Notes under the pieces: model-generated
Database searches by the model: none
The model's input: only the letters and a program-made list of their open reading frames with translations
What the model was told of the DNA's origin: nothing
Part shown: piece by piece, positions 1 through 14,748 of the stretch
How the letters are laid out: each line of letters starts with the position of its first letter
Position numbering within the stretch: position 1 is the stretch's first letter
DNA from: Rhabdophis nuchalis
Taxonomy: Eukaryota > Chordata > Lepidosauria > Squamata > Natricidae
Assembly: GCA_039707465.1 (NCBI GenBank)
Contig: CM077644.1
Span: forward strand, 216,943,462 to 217,007,461
Direction: 5' to 3'
Length of the DNA: 64,000 nucleotides
Position numbers and translations under genes: made by a program

Positions 1-2710
<2,710 letters not shown>

Positions 2711-3992
2711 CAGGACTTTTCCAGTCCTATTATTGTTGTTGTTGTTGTTATTATTTAGTTCTCGGGCGCAGAAACTCGGACGGGGATGTTCCTCTCAGGC
2801 GTGCACGCTCTGAGCCGAAGGAGCGCGTTTTCCGTTAGGTGGATTTCGAGTGGTTTGGGCTTTGCTGAGGTGGCTGTTTCTGGTGATTCCGACGCTCTGG
2901 TGTTTGCCTTCTTGTTCCCCCAACGGTTAGAAGCCTCCCCTGGGGGGGGGGGAGGAAAATGGGGGGAGGTTTTGAGGAACGGATGGAACCACATAGAAAT
3001 ATCCGAGATTAGGGCTGGAAATGTGAGGGAAAGCTTCCTCACGAAGCCCGATTCGTTGGTGGCATGGCGTTTCCGAAGAGGGCTAGGCGAATTAGCCCAA
3101 AGAGAATTTGACCAGACACAAAGACTAGCGGATCTTTTTCTGTGGATCAAGCTCATTTCATTAGAGGGTGTGTAAACTTCTGTGAGAGAAAGGGTATAAT
3201 CTCGGTGAGTGACTGTCCTCGATTGATCCTGGATAGTGTTTGGATAGGAGAGGAGGTTGGGGATTTCATGGCTGTTGGCTGGTATAGAAAAGAAGACAAG
3301 GACAAAAATCACTTCTAGAAGGTGGCCAAGAGCCATCAAATCTTCATGGCTCTAAAGTCAGGCTTCTTCTTATTACGTTATGCAGTGAAGGAGGAGGATT
3401 TTTTTAATTTAAAAATGATTGAAAATAAGCAAAAATGTTTAGAAGTTAAGATGTGGGAAAAGGTAAAATAGGGTGGTTTATTTTCCTCAGTCCTATACAA
3501 TAAAATCATCGAAATGTTGTACTGTGTGTGTATGTTGCAACAACTCCCTTATTGCATGAGATTTAGGGACTTACATTTTGTTTATTCCCCAGTTCGGAAG
3601 AAGGAAAAATGAGGAAAGCTTGCTTGGAATAATTGATATACAATTAATTCTAATAATTGGATCTCTATTGTTTCTTCTTTTCATATAGAGATTGACTGAT
3701 TTGGCTGACAAAGTATACCAGGTCATTGCTGGCAGATGTTGATGTATACATATTTGATGTTGAACTTTATGACGCTTATAAGTTTCAGTCAAAGCTTAAT
3801 TAAAGTGGTTGATAGACAACAGTTTTTTTCTAACATGCATACTCTCTCCAGTTACATCATAGATGGATACTGCTGCTTTTTTCTTTTTTTAAAATTTTTG
3901 CAGAGTTCTCCAAGGCTTTGGGTTAGGATGGTCATTGCCACTTTTGCCTTTTGGGTTTGTCTTCTTGTCAGCTCCATTCTTTTTCTTTGAAA
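2711..3992. other. Intergenic DNA, no gene seen
   Basis: CpG content falls off after about 2710, with a short GTT/ATT-rich tract at 2731-2756. An open frame at 2786-3175 has no recognisable domain and looks like chance. The remainder is AT-rich and I recognise no repeat. Confidence 0.6.
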
Positions 3993-4357
3993 CAGGTAGT
4001 TCTTGACTTACAATCAATTATATAGTGACTGTTCAAAGTTATAACAGCACTCAAAAAGTGACTTACAATCATCACAGAATCTCCACAATCATGTGATCAA
4101 AAGTTGGACTTGGGCACCAGTATGTATTTATAATGGTCGTAGCATCCTAGAGGCATGTGATTGTTATTTCTGACCTTCCCAGCTGGCTTCCCACAAGCAA
4201 AGCCAATTTGCTTAACAACCATATGATTTACTTAACTGCAGTGATTCCCTTAACCATAGTAAAAAAAGGTTGTAAAATTGGGTGTATCTCACTTGACTAC
4301 CTTGCTTAGCAACCAAAATTCTGGTTTCAAGTATGGTTGTACCTTGAGATCTCCCTA
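3993..4357. mobile_element. Non-autonomous DNA transposon (CAGGTAGT-ended MITE)
   Basis: The left end is CAGGTAGTTCTTGACTTACA and the right end is a decayed inverted version (TTGTACCTTGAGATCTCCCT). The interior contains recurring phrases such as AGTGACTTACAATC, CTTAACAACCAT and a stretch about calling ATCATGTGATCAAAAG, a pattern I associate with a very common squamate MITE whose ends read like 'dial-tone' inverted repeats. A second, shorter copy lies at 62729-62965. No target duplication is clear, so this copy is old. Confidence 0.6.
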
Positions 4358-6156
4358 TATATGTTGTTTTCTTTTACATTTTTAAATTTTCAGCCACCCA
4401 GCATCATCGTGGAGTCAAGCAGCCTATGAATTGGAGTAGTAAAATAGGTATTCATCATAAATACACGGATAAGTAAAGTAATGTTTCTTATTTTTTTCCT
4501 GCTTTTTGAGTGTTCTTGTGCCAGAGAGAGTATGAGAGACATCACTGATACATTTTGTTAAATAAAAACTAAATCTGAAAATTTGTTTGGCCTTTAAAGA
4601 ATCTTTATCTGTATAAAATGCAGTTTTAAATATTTTCTGAGTATTAGTATGTCAAGTATACAATGAAATTAAATAAACTTACTAGTTATACTGCAACGGA
4701 ATTTCTCATTAGAGTGATAGAAAAACCAGGGGTTTTCTTCTAACAAATAATTTATAAAGGCTGTTTATTTATTCAATGTTATCTTCCCAATTCCTCAGAT
4801 GGCTTTTAGTTATTTTCTTTCTAGTTATGTTTTTAGAAGACAAAGGCTGAAAAAATAAAACTGAAATACTGTATGTCTATTTTTTTAATCATTTTCAGAC
4901 ATATTCAGACGTATTCTTCTAAGCCTGTTAGCTTTTCATTTAGTTACTAGTATATATGTTGCTGAAAAGATGTAACAAAGAGACATACTATAGGTTTGCA
5001 TTATGCAAGAAATCCATTTGTACACTGAAAAAAGCAGCATATATATTTACAATACCAGACAGAACACACACACATACTTTACATCAGTAAAGTTGGCTAA
5101 CATAAAGTATACCAAGTCATTGCTGATATATTTTATCTTCCTTTAAGCTTATAGAGAGCATGGAGGGAGAAAATAATTTTAATGGAATATATATGTACTT
5201 CAAATATACCATGGAGACTGAAAATCTACAGGTAGGTTTGTCAATCATTTAAAAATGATTAGCCAACATGCTCTGAAAATTGAATGTTAACTCCTTTTGC
5301 TTGACCTTGAAAAAGCAAATGAACTTTCCAACATTTTCTAATGTTTGAAAAAAGTAAATGTGGATTAAAAATCTGAGACAAGTATATTTGTTTTTGGGGA
5401 TGGGTAAGGTGATTTAGTATAATTAATGTAAGAAAATGTTAGAAAGTACCTACAACCCTTCAGTTTAAAATGTACAATAAGTCTTGCACGTAACTTTGTA
5501 ATAGGCCCACAGGGAGAAATTATAGTAGCAGCAGTAATATAGTTAATATATTTTTACCATATTATAGACAAATAAATAAGGCAACTGAAAAGAGGATAGG
5601 CAAGAGACATCATGAGGCTGAACTCATCTGAGTAGAATGCTATTTACAGAGAACTATTATCAAAAATTAGGTTGCTCAGTAAATAGTAATTTTGTATAAA
5701 GTTAAGTATAAATTAAATTGTCATAAAATTATTATTTAATTTCTCAAATGTTAAAAATAATTATACATAAACTGGAGATTTAAATTGGCAAGAATAAATG
5801 ATGCATGCTTTTTACCTACATTCTTTATTTTACAAACAACATAGTATTGTCTTTCCTGCTTAATTGTCTGAGACAGCCTGATTATCTCTGCTAGTTGTAC
5901 TTTTGTGAGATTACCTTCCCCATTTGTTTATCTTCACTTGAATACCTTGAAGATGAATTACTTGATAATGATTTATTTCAAAGCAAATATTGGTATTTAC
6001 CTGTTGAAAAGTCTGTGTTTTAGTATTTCCTTACAATTTCCTGTTCTTAAATTTAAGATACTTTTGATTAAAGTTGTTATCTCAATATTAAAAATACATC
6101 GTGGAATTCAAGAAAATAAACTGGATCAGATTAAGACAAAGTCCAATCTTCAACAT
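4358..6156. other. AT-rich intergenic DNA
   Basis: No open frame with a recognisable domain, no RNA gene and no repeat that I can name. It is AT-rich throughout. Confidence 0.5.
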
Positions 6157-6324
6157 TAAAACTGTGCTAAGAACAATTATTTGATTGTTTTAATAACTGT
6201 TCAAAGAAATCTTACTGAACCTACAAGATTTCCACATACGTGTGTTTGGAAATCTTGTAGGTTCAGTAAGATTTCTTTAAACAGTTGTTAAAAAATCAAA
6301 TAATTGTTCTTAGCACAGCTTTTA
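6157..6324. repeat. 168-bp near-perfect palindrome (foldback MITE-like)
   Basis: The left arm from about 6158 (AAAACTGTGCTAAGAACAAT...) and the right arm ending at about 6324 are reverse complements over almost their full length of about 80 bases. The centre (CACATACGTGTG, 6233-6244) is itself self-complementary. A few substitutions and one indel separate the arms. The whole unit could fold into a single long hairpin. No coding sequence is present and I could not resolve a target duplication. A foldback DNA transposon is the likeliest origin. Confidence 0.85.
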
Positions 6325-7547
6325 GGAATGCTGTCTAATACTATGATCATAACCCTCCATACTCTGGCCTCAAAGTAGCTAACTTCATTATGGCTTCTTT
6401 TGCTGTGAACTCAATGCTTTATTTTGTTAGCTCTAATAATGTTTTTAGAATACTTAGAGAGTATTTATTTTAGTAGTAAAGCTTGTTTTTAATACACAAT
6501 ACATAGATGGACAAATTATTAAAATATTACAAATAAATCATTTTTATGGAAAAATAAGCTGTGTTTCATTATTAAGACTAGACATTATTTTATAATTACC
6601 AAAACTATGCTGGTATGAATAGATCTGAAAATTCTGTGGATAACTACCCTTTCATCATAAATGCATATTGCCTTAATTTTTAAAGCTCATTTAGACATAC
6701 ATTAGAGCAGAAAAGCTATAAAAAGTCATTTCAGTGTTTACAATCCACTCATGATTTTTTTCTCCCTCAGTGGATTTTTCTTCTTTGGAGTTCTTTCTGT
6801 ATTTGTTTGAAATAGCATATACATGGAAGGCGCTGAGGAAAATAGATTGAACTCCCAGATTCCTCTGCTTTTCCTGAATGATTTATAAAATACTTATAGA
6901 AAAGTACACTAAGTTCTAATTAGGATTGGCTGGTGATTGTTAAGATTAGTGAAACCAAAAGGCGTGAAAGATAGTTTTATAAGAATAGAAACATATTGGA
7001 ATAGGTAGCTAAATCTAGTTTGCTTCTCATCTTTTAAAATCTATCTTAAACCTCATATTATTTACTATTCATTTTCCTGTCTTGCACAAAGGAAAGCAGG
7101 CATTTGATTCAAAACTCTAAGCTCCATGCTTATACAAAAAGAAAAGCCACATGGGTTAAAAAGAACATATTATTATTTAAATATTATATTCCAAAACCAT
7201 GTTTCAATTTTTAGTTAATTTTCTAAAGGTATGGCAAAGGAGTTATTAAATACTCAAATCTAATTTTTATAAAATGGAAAGTGATAATCAATAGAGGAAA
7301 TAGATTTCCATTCTAGATCTGAGATGGGTGAATAAGACATATTTACCGGTATATGTATGTGCTGTTAAGACATTTGTACTTCTGTGACTTGAGCATTCAT
7401 ATTTTCATAATCTATTGTTTGATAGATAGAATAATTCTTCAATATAAGGGCTGTACTTATTTTTTGTCGAACTAGGTACAGTAATCTTTTAGCAAGTTTA
7501 TTGCCTGCCAATCTTTTAGAGATAGTGAAGTTCGTACATACTTCTTG
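6325..7547. other. AT-rich intergenic DNA
   Basis: No gene, RNA or recognised repeat. Confidence 0.5.
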
Positions 7548-7885
7548 GAATATAAAAATTGAAAGGAAGCCTGGGGATCATCTAATCTAACCTCATTGAC
7601 AGTGCAGAATCCACTGCTACAGCATCTGCAGCAGACAACTACTCAACACCTACAGTAAAGGAGAAGGTACCAATTTCTTCTATTGTGAAGTATTTCTTAT
7701 GATTCAGAAACACGTTTTTAATGTGCAATCGAAATCTATTTTGTAATATAAACCCATTTTTCCTATCTTCTGGAAGAACTCTCAACAATTCTGCCCTTTC
7801 TTCTACTTGACAACCCTTCAAGCATTTGAACAGTTATTATGTCTCCCCACAGTCTTTGCCTCATGCTAAGCACACCCTGTCATCC
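7548..7885 (-). mobile_element. Degenerate CR1-type LINE 3' fragment
   Basis: Read on the plus strand, the order is a decayed 'GGAAGCCTGGGGATCATCTAATC' type phrase, then ACAGCATCTGCAGCAGAC, then a 'TTCTGGAAGAACTCT' phrase and CATTTGAACAGTTATTATGTC. This is the familiar antisense layout of the 3' part of an amniote CR1/L3 element. It is heavily mutated and without an open frame. A related, clearer copy is at 35172-35565. Confidence 0.6.
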
Positions 7886-9595
7886 CAATATTAGTATGGG
7901 AATCTGTACGGTAGAAGCAAACATTTTAGGTGACACCTGTGTTTCAAGCAATTCTTAGGTAGCTATAGATTGTCAAAGAAGCCTTATTTCTACAAACAGA
8001 TACCACTTAAATTTAGATGAATAATATAAGCTCACTTAGCATATGGTCCAACTTAAATAAAAGTGGGCACCCTACGGTGAAAAGCTTAATGCCACCATGT
8101 TAACAAACTGGATAATATTAAACCATTTAATGTTTAAAGAAAACTATTGGTATTAACCATCTGCTCTGGTTAATGATTACTAAACAATTTCAATTTAACG
8201 TATACTTCTTAGATAACATTAAGTGGGATCCAGAGGGCCTCTTCTATGCAATTGTTGCTTATGAAAGCAATTGAACTTGGTGCTGACAGTTGCCTTTCAA
8301 TAGATTCAAGCTACAATAACAATTCTTTTTCAATCTAAAGAAATTATGGTTTTAAAAAAGTACTTTTAGTCTTGACTGAGGATTTGAGTCCACATTTCAT
8401 GCAATTGTTTGAAATGAAACCAAAGTTAACATAGAAGTACCTTTGTTCTTTCTTTATCTGAAGCTTTATCTATCTTTATACTTTATCTAGTATCAGTTTT
8501 CATGCTGTTATAGCTATCCAGATCAGCTTTCTTTGGGAGATGGGGGATGCAGAAAGAAGGAAAACATACCATTTTAACATCATCCAACATTAGAAGCAGT
8601 CCATAGAGTGCAAATATAAATTCAAATGAGACAACCAGGAAATTTTATACAGCAGCATTGATTTCCATCTTGCAAATCAAATTTTGTTTCTAATAAATTG
8701 ACATGAGAAGTATTAAATTATTATCAAAAAGATGCTAAGAATTTAACACAACTACTATACAACATAACTATTATAAGAAAATATGCATGAAGGAATTATG
8801 AAGATGAAGCAAATGGTTTGTTGATTTTAATCTTTGGGCTTTTTTTTATTTGAGAAAAGAAAGTTTTATAAGAAGGACAGTAAAAATGCTACCACCAGAA
8901 CAATGCTCTGAATATACATAAGGAAGATAAAATACTAAAATTCATTAAGAAGCTTCCTTAGTAAATGAGCATATGCATGAATGTTTTTATGTTAAGTTTA
9001 AAAAGATTTTTCTAAACCATTATGTAAAGATATCTGAGATAAAGAAGCACATTCTATCTTATACTTCAGTTCAGAAAATGATGAAATATGTATCACTTGT
9101 CTTGTGTCATGTTTTTAGAACAGCTCTGTTTCTATATAAGGACAAATTCTGGAAAATAACTTGCAAATTAAACTAATAGCATATGACATGTAAAAGTAAA
9201 GAATAGCAAAGTGATGGATCTCTAGACTCCCATCATTTTTCCATCAATGTACCTCTTGGCTTTGAAATGGACATTCGTTTAAATTATAATCTTTGTCTGG
9301 AATTTGTCCTTTGTAATTTCCTGTTAATTTGAAGAAAATGAGTCTGACTTAATCTGTTACAGAATGAACAGAAAGGGAAATCTCAAGTAAAGTAATAAAG
9401 ATTGTGGAATGCATTTATATTCACACACTTGCACACAGAAAAGCCCACAAATTGATTTCCTTTATTGTTAAGAAAAGATGTACTACACATGTATGGCAGT
9501 TCAATTCAAGCCAGAGACCCAATGGATCTTAAAAATTCTTGACACAGCACATATGAAAAGAGCACATCCTGAAAGCAAAGGTAATAAAATATATT
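7886..9595. other. AT-rich intergenic DNA
   Basis: No gene, structural RNA or recognised repeat. Confidence 0.5.
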
Positions 9596-9599
9596 TTTA

Positions 9600-10020
9600 T
9601 TATTCATTAGTTCTTTTTGACTAGGCATTGAGGTATTGTTCGTTCGAACAAAAATCATTGGCTATGCTAATACACTCCACACAAGTAAATTTATTGAAAC
9701 CTGGTATTCTACTAAAGGAGCAATTAACAAGCATATTGATCTAGATCCAGCATATGAATATGTAAGAAACCAGGCCATTTGAACAATCAATGAGAACCAA
9801 TCAGCTGCTCAGAATTTAAATATAGCCTCAAACGACCAACCAATCAAACAACCAACTGACCACACTGGCACACAAGACATTTATAAGGTAAGGAAAATAA
9901 GACAAGAAAATCGTGTTGATGATACCTAGTCTGGTAAGGAAACGTTCAGGAACTAAATTGAAACAAGCTTGGAGAGCAAACCACTGCCAAAATGAGGTGT
10001 TCCTATATTGCAAAAATATT
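9600..10020 (+). mobile_element. Penelope-like element, degenerate C-terminal fragment
   Basis: A decayed plus-strand translation gives TKIIGYANTLHTSKFIETWY followed by INKHIDLDPAYEYVRNQA. This resembles the segment that follows the GIY-YIG endonuclease of Penelope-like retroelements. It ends near a TGATGATACC...GGTAAGGAAACG segment (9916-9944) of the kind seen near Penelope 3' ends. Stop codons interrupt it. The Bov-B fragment begins immediately afterwards. The assignment rests on pattern memory, without alignment. Confidence 0.5.
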
Positions 10021-10029
10021 TAGAAAAAA

Positions 10030-10450
10030 TATTTGCCCAGTTGCAATATATGGCTCTGAAAAATGGACCATAAGAGAGACTGAGTGCCAAAGAATTGAGG
10101 CCTTTGAACTGTGGAGCTGGAGAAGACTCCTGTGAGTCCCTTGGACTGCAAAGCAATCAAACCAGTCAGTCCTAGAGGAGATCAACCTTGACTGATCTTT
10201 AGAAGGCCAGATCCTGAAGATGAAACTCAAATACTTTGGCCACCTAATGAGAAGGAAGGACTCACTGGAGAAGAGCTAAATGCTGGGAAAGATTAAGGGC
10301 AAAAGAAGAAGGCGACCACAGAGAATGTGGTGGCTGGATGGAGTCACTGAAGCAGTAGGCTTAAATGAACTCCAGAGGATGGTAGAGAACAGGAAGGCCT
10401 GGAGGAACATTGTTCATGGGGTCGCGGTTGGTCTGACATGACTTCTCAAC
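10030..10450 (+). mobile_element. Bov-B (RTE clade) LINE, 3' fragment
   Basis: The plus-strand translation reads AIYGSEKWTIRETECQRIEA, FELWSWRRLL, VPWTAKQSNQSVLEEI, LKLKYFGHLMRR-like, then GKIKGKRRRRPQRMWWLDGV and a stretch ending HGVAVGLT. This is the C-terminal end of the Bov-B reverse transcriptase ORF, and the DNA ends in the GGGGTCG...GACATGACTT type tail. A few in-frame stops (after WRRLL, for example) show it is dead. Bov-B is abundant in squamates and ruminants and is a well-known case of horizontal transfer between them. Confidence 0.85.
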
Positions 10451-10623
10451 TAACAAGTTGGGAACAAATTTGTATGCCAAAGTAAGTGGATGTATAGAAA
10501 GCAAATTTTGTTTTAGCACAGGTAAGGATAACATATTTCAGCCAATGGTGTTTTTGAAGTTTTATCCTGCTGCAACTACCAGAACATGGCAGATAAACTT
10601 ACAAAATAATTGTTATGCTAGAC

Positions 10624-11018
10624 CAGCGATGGCGAACCTTTTTAAACTCACGTGCCATAAGGGGGGGGCACAGGGGGGTCATGCATGGGTGTGCCGCACC
10701 CATAATGCAATGCGTGCACCCCTAGTGTGCAAGCACACATGACAGGCATGCACACCCCCCCCCCCATTTTTACATGCTTTTTTGGCCCTCCCCAGGCTCC
10801 AGAGGCTTTATAGGAGCCTGGGGAGGGCAAAAACAGCTCCCCCCCCCCCAGGCCTTCAGGAGCTTCCCTGAAGGCTCCGGTGGACTAAAAACAGCCCTAT
10901 GAGCAAACTGGAAGTCACTTCCGGTTTACTCGTAGCTGACAGGGCAACCCTTTGCGTGCCCTGCCAAATGGCTCCACGTGCCACCTGTGGCACGCGTGCC
11001 ATAGGTTCGTCATCACTG
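10624..11018. mobile_element. Non-autonomous hAT-like element, family B (CAGCGATGGCGAACC ends)
   Basis: The ends are CAGCGATGGCGAACCT and, inverted, CAGTGATGACGAACCT. The octamer TGCTAGAC occurs at both junctions (10616-10623 and 11017-11024), overlapping the last two bases of the right end, which suggests an 8-bp hAT duplication. The interior carries two internal hairpins: CCCTCCCCAGGCTCC against GGAGCCTGGGGAGGG (about 10786-10827), and AACTGGAAGTCACTTCCGGTTT. Its GC content is far above the surrounding DNA. Relatives lie at 47826-48120, 56712-60983 (split) and 63185-63565. Confidence 0.75.
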
Positions 11019-11267
11019 CTAGACTGCTATGGCAAATGGATACCATGATAGTGCAGCTGATTATGAGTCATGCATTTAATAGAAAGTGGACAAACTCATA
11101 AGATAGGATCCCAGGTTTGTAGGGTCTTTGAGATCACATGACATTGGGGCAAATAAATAATTGTATTAATTGATATTTGTAACCCAGCAGGAAAAAAACC
11201 CTTATAGCCACAAGTAAATTTCCTATCTTAGGTTTAAATTTAATATGTTTTTCAACTCATGATTTGG

Positions 11268-11400
11268 CTCTTTATTCAATTTCTATAGCCCCCTACTCTC
11301 CTAAATGACCTACAATTCTAAAACAAAACAATTTACAAAAACATTAAAACAATACAAACATTCACACCACAAAATATATTATACATTTTTCAACATGATT
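11268..11400 (-). mobile_element. Old L2-like LINE 3'UTR fragment
   Basis: The phrase TTTATTCAATTTCTATAGCC, then CTCCTAAATGACCTACAATT, then repeated AAACAATACAAAC-like text resembles the antisense 3'UTR of squamate L2-type LINEs. It is short and eroded. Confidence 0.4.
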
Positions 11401-14400
11401 CCACTTTTTTCCTTTTATTTTACATAAGTTATATTGACTTATTGAAATACTAATGCATCTACCACCAAAAGTGTTCTTTGCCTTCAGTTATATATGCTTG
11501 CATCCGCAACCTAATGTATCAGTATGTAAAATATTTGCTGCCTTCTGCTTTATTTATCTCAGACTCAACTCTTCTATGGTTGACTTCTAAACCACTATAG
11601 TGAGATCTTGATTAGGAAATCTGAGATTCCAACTGTGCTTAAAAAAATAAAGAAAACCTGCTGTATAACCACACAGGTTTGTTTCTTGGCTTTGTAGTGT
11701 ATATACTTCAGTAAATTCAGGATCTTGTTGATTTATGTTATAAGATAGGCCTGATATTCATCAACTTCGGTTCCTAGCTATTTTTATTCTTAATTTTAAC
11801 AAAATTTAATTATATAACATATAGCTCTCTGTAGATTAGGTGTACCATGCCAGGTTTGTTCCAGTTTATTATCCTTTTTGGCTTTCTATAACCATTAAAA
11901 ACTCTTTCCTTCAATAGACCCAATCCTATTATTTATACTTGGCAATAGATTTTGGCTGTGATTAACAATACACAACTCATTTGTGATTATATAACCAGTT
12001 TTAATGAAAAACTATTTCTATGATCCATGTAGTAAAGAGGATATTAAAAATAATTATATTTGGAATATTTAAAACTCCTTTAACATAAATGTACTAATTG
12101 GAGTTTTTTTTTAACCTGCCATTCTTTCCTCCTTTCTTTTCTGATAACATTTCTTTAAAATTAAATAATTAGTGAGAAACCAGAAAAAGTTTAGGGGGAG
12201 CAAAGCAGAACACAGAAAAGCACTGGTAAACCACTTGCTCAGTTTGTCTTACCTTTCTCTGTCATAATCCATTTAAAAGGAAGATCAAAAATAAGCTGGA
12301 ACATTTTGTCCCCCATAAATCTCCATTTTTACCTAGATGTTTTGGGGGGAATTTAATAATCTGCAGAAAATTAATTTGAGATTAGGTAAAGATTGTGCTA
12401 AATAAGCAAAAATAATAGTTTGCTATATTCACTGCCACTTCCTTATTTTTTCTCATCGAAATTCCTCATTTGTCCTTTCCAATAATTGTTCCATGTTTAT
12501 TGTTCTGCTGGTTTTTACAATTTTCTCCACTAGCTTTTCTTCTTTAAATTTCCTTTGTACTTCTGCAAAACCTCCAGTTGCCTTTATGCCTTCCTTGTGC
12601 ATTCAGTAGATGACTTGGGCACAATAGTAATGGCAATGGTAGCCTAAACATTAGAAATTAAGAGAATAATGACAAAGTGTTTTCTTTAAAAGAAGAAAGG
12701 CAAACATAAACTGAAAGTAAAATACATTTTCTTTGCTTAATTTGTGAATTATACTAATGGGATGAGAACCTACCTAAATGCTTGTTTTCTGCCTATTCAC
12801 CAGAAAGGCACAGTCTGCTGTATCCTGGTTTAATGAAAAACTGAATGCAGATCCAATTTGAATCAAAAGGTTTACATGAAACTCTAAGGAGTCCATAAAG
12901 TTTTTGTTACTGATGGACAGTGTAGTGCTCAAGTTCCGTTGTATTATTTAATGGCAAGCATTAGTATTAAGTGCCTTCTTCCAGGTCATTGATTAGAAGA
13001 ATTACATCACAGATTAATACAATCAAAGTAAAAACCTAAGAGTATTTATTATATTAATAATAAAATGACTATGTCTTCTGCAACAGACTACCCACTTAGA
13101 AAATCTAGGAAGTTCATTTTGCCTGTAGGAAAGCTAAACTGCCTTGTTAACAAGTAAAATAGCATTTTTAGTCACAGTGCTTTACTACAGTTACACAAGA
13201 GTGAATTCAAGTACGAATGTTTTGTCCTGGAGCTCTGGATTTTAGACACGGAGTCATTAAGCTAAATTGAATGGACTTGAAGATTCTTCCTTCGACTTTT
13301 TCTCTAAATCAATCTCACTGGAAAAGGCAGACATTATATATAAATTGTGTGTGTGTGTGTGTGTGTGAATGTACACACATAATCTTCAGTAATTGCTAGA
13401 ATTTATGTATCATCCAAGGTGGCCCAGGTAACTTCCATCCAAATTATCTCTTAATATTGTATCCCATCCCTCCAATCAACCAAGATCAGTTTATGTTCAA
13501 TAAACTTTATTCCATTGCAAAAATGTTAATGGTCAATTTATGGTACAGTTGCTGGAAATTGCATATGAGAACTCCTGAAATTGTGGAATCTGAGCACTAA
13601 TTAGTGAAGCAGATTTTCTAACTATAGTGGTGGATTTATTTAAGGAAATATCTTGAGAGAGGTAAAGCCTCCCAGGAGAAGAGCCACAATGCATATACTT
13701 CATGCATGCATGTATGCCTGAGAACAAAGGCAGAAGGAAGTGACATGAAATTAACAATATCTTAGACAAAGAGCAAGCAGAGTGACAGAGAGGACATAGT
13801 AAATTCTTAACTATTTACACCCACTGCCCCCTTGTGGTCATTAGATTATGACATGATGTGTCAATGCCATTGAAACACTTCGAACAATAGCAGATATTTA
13901 GGTGCACCAATGCAAGGGGGAGCAGCTTTTCCCCCCAAAAGAACCTATGAAATACTTGAGTCAGTAGCAGAGTCACAGATTTTTTTTCCTATCTGCCACA
14001 CTCCAGAACATGCTGAGGAAGAATATGATGCAATAGCTTCTAGAATTGACTTGCTTACCCAATAGTTGACTCCCCAATTAATCAAACTCTAGACAAGGCA
14101 GATTGACACTGCCTTGTTCTCTGCATGACCAAAGTACTCCTACATTTTGCCAAGTTCAGCTGCAGCACTGCTGTTTCTCAGCTGGTTGATACAAACTACA
14201 GGCATTGCCATTCCTATAAAAATCCGCAAGATGCTGCATTCAGGTATGGCTCTCTGCCATCTCATTGTGAGGGTGTTCAGTTCTATTACTGCAAAAGTTA
14301 CCATTTTTAGCTTCAGCTACCCTGCCAGCCCTTTTTAAGGATAGCCCTAGTTTTACTGCAGTATTTCAAACCTTGAAAATAAGTTTTATTGAGCAGATTC

Positions 14401-14555
14401 TACCCATCCTATGTACAGCTGACCAGGAGAGTGGGAATCTTTTCCCACCTACGTACAAATGATTATCCATGTAGGTTATTGGTGCATGAGTCACATGGTC
14501 TTCAAATTCAAGATTCACAAATGAACTCAACCTATTAATCTCCCTAAAGATGGGA
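11401..14555. other. AT-rich intergenic DNA
   Basis: The only clear structure is a (TG)n repeat at 13346-13367. Open frames here are short and without recognisable domains. Confidence 0.5.
13346..13367. repeat. (TG)n microsatellite
   Basis: Eleven consecutive GT units. Confidence 0.95.
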
Positions 14556-14748
14556 GTGTTTTCCATTTTTTCAGATTGAGATTGGAAATTTAAGGGAAAT
14601 TCTGTATGGAATCTTGTTTTGAGCTCCCCTTTACTGGATGTGTTCAAGCAGAGGCTGAGCAAACACTTTTTAGCTATGTCTTCATTTGTGCTTCTGTAAT
14701 GAACCAGGGATTAAACCAGGTGGCCTCCCTTAAATTCTGCCTGAAAGC
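14556..14748 (+). mobile_element. Eroded CR1-type LINE 3' end
   Basis: GATGTGTTCAAGCAGAGGCT, then a spacer, then GAACCAGGGATTAAACCAG and GTGGCCTCCCTTAAATTCT are in the order seen at the plus-strand 3' end of CR1 elements (the segment that normally ends in a '...GGACTAGATGGCCT...' phrase). Confidence 0.5.

Noticed and set aside
2786..3175. 129-codon open frame beside the ZSWIM6 CpG island
   Set aside because: No recognisable domain, no splice context, composition follows local GC; likely chance.
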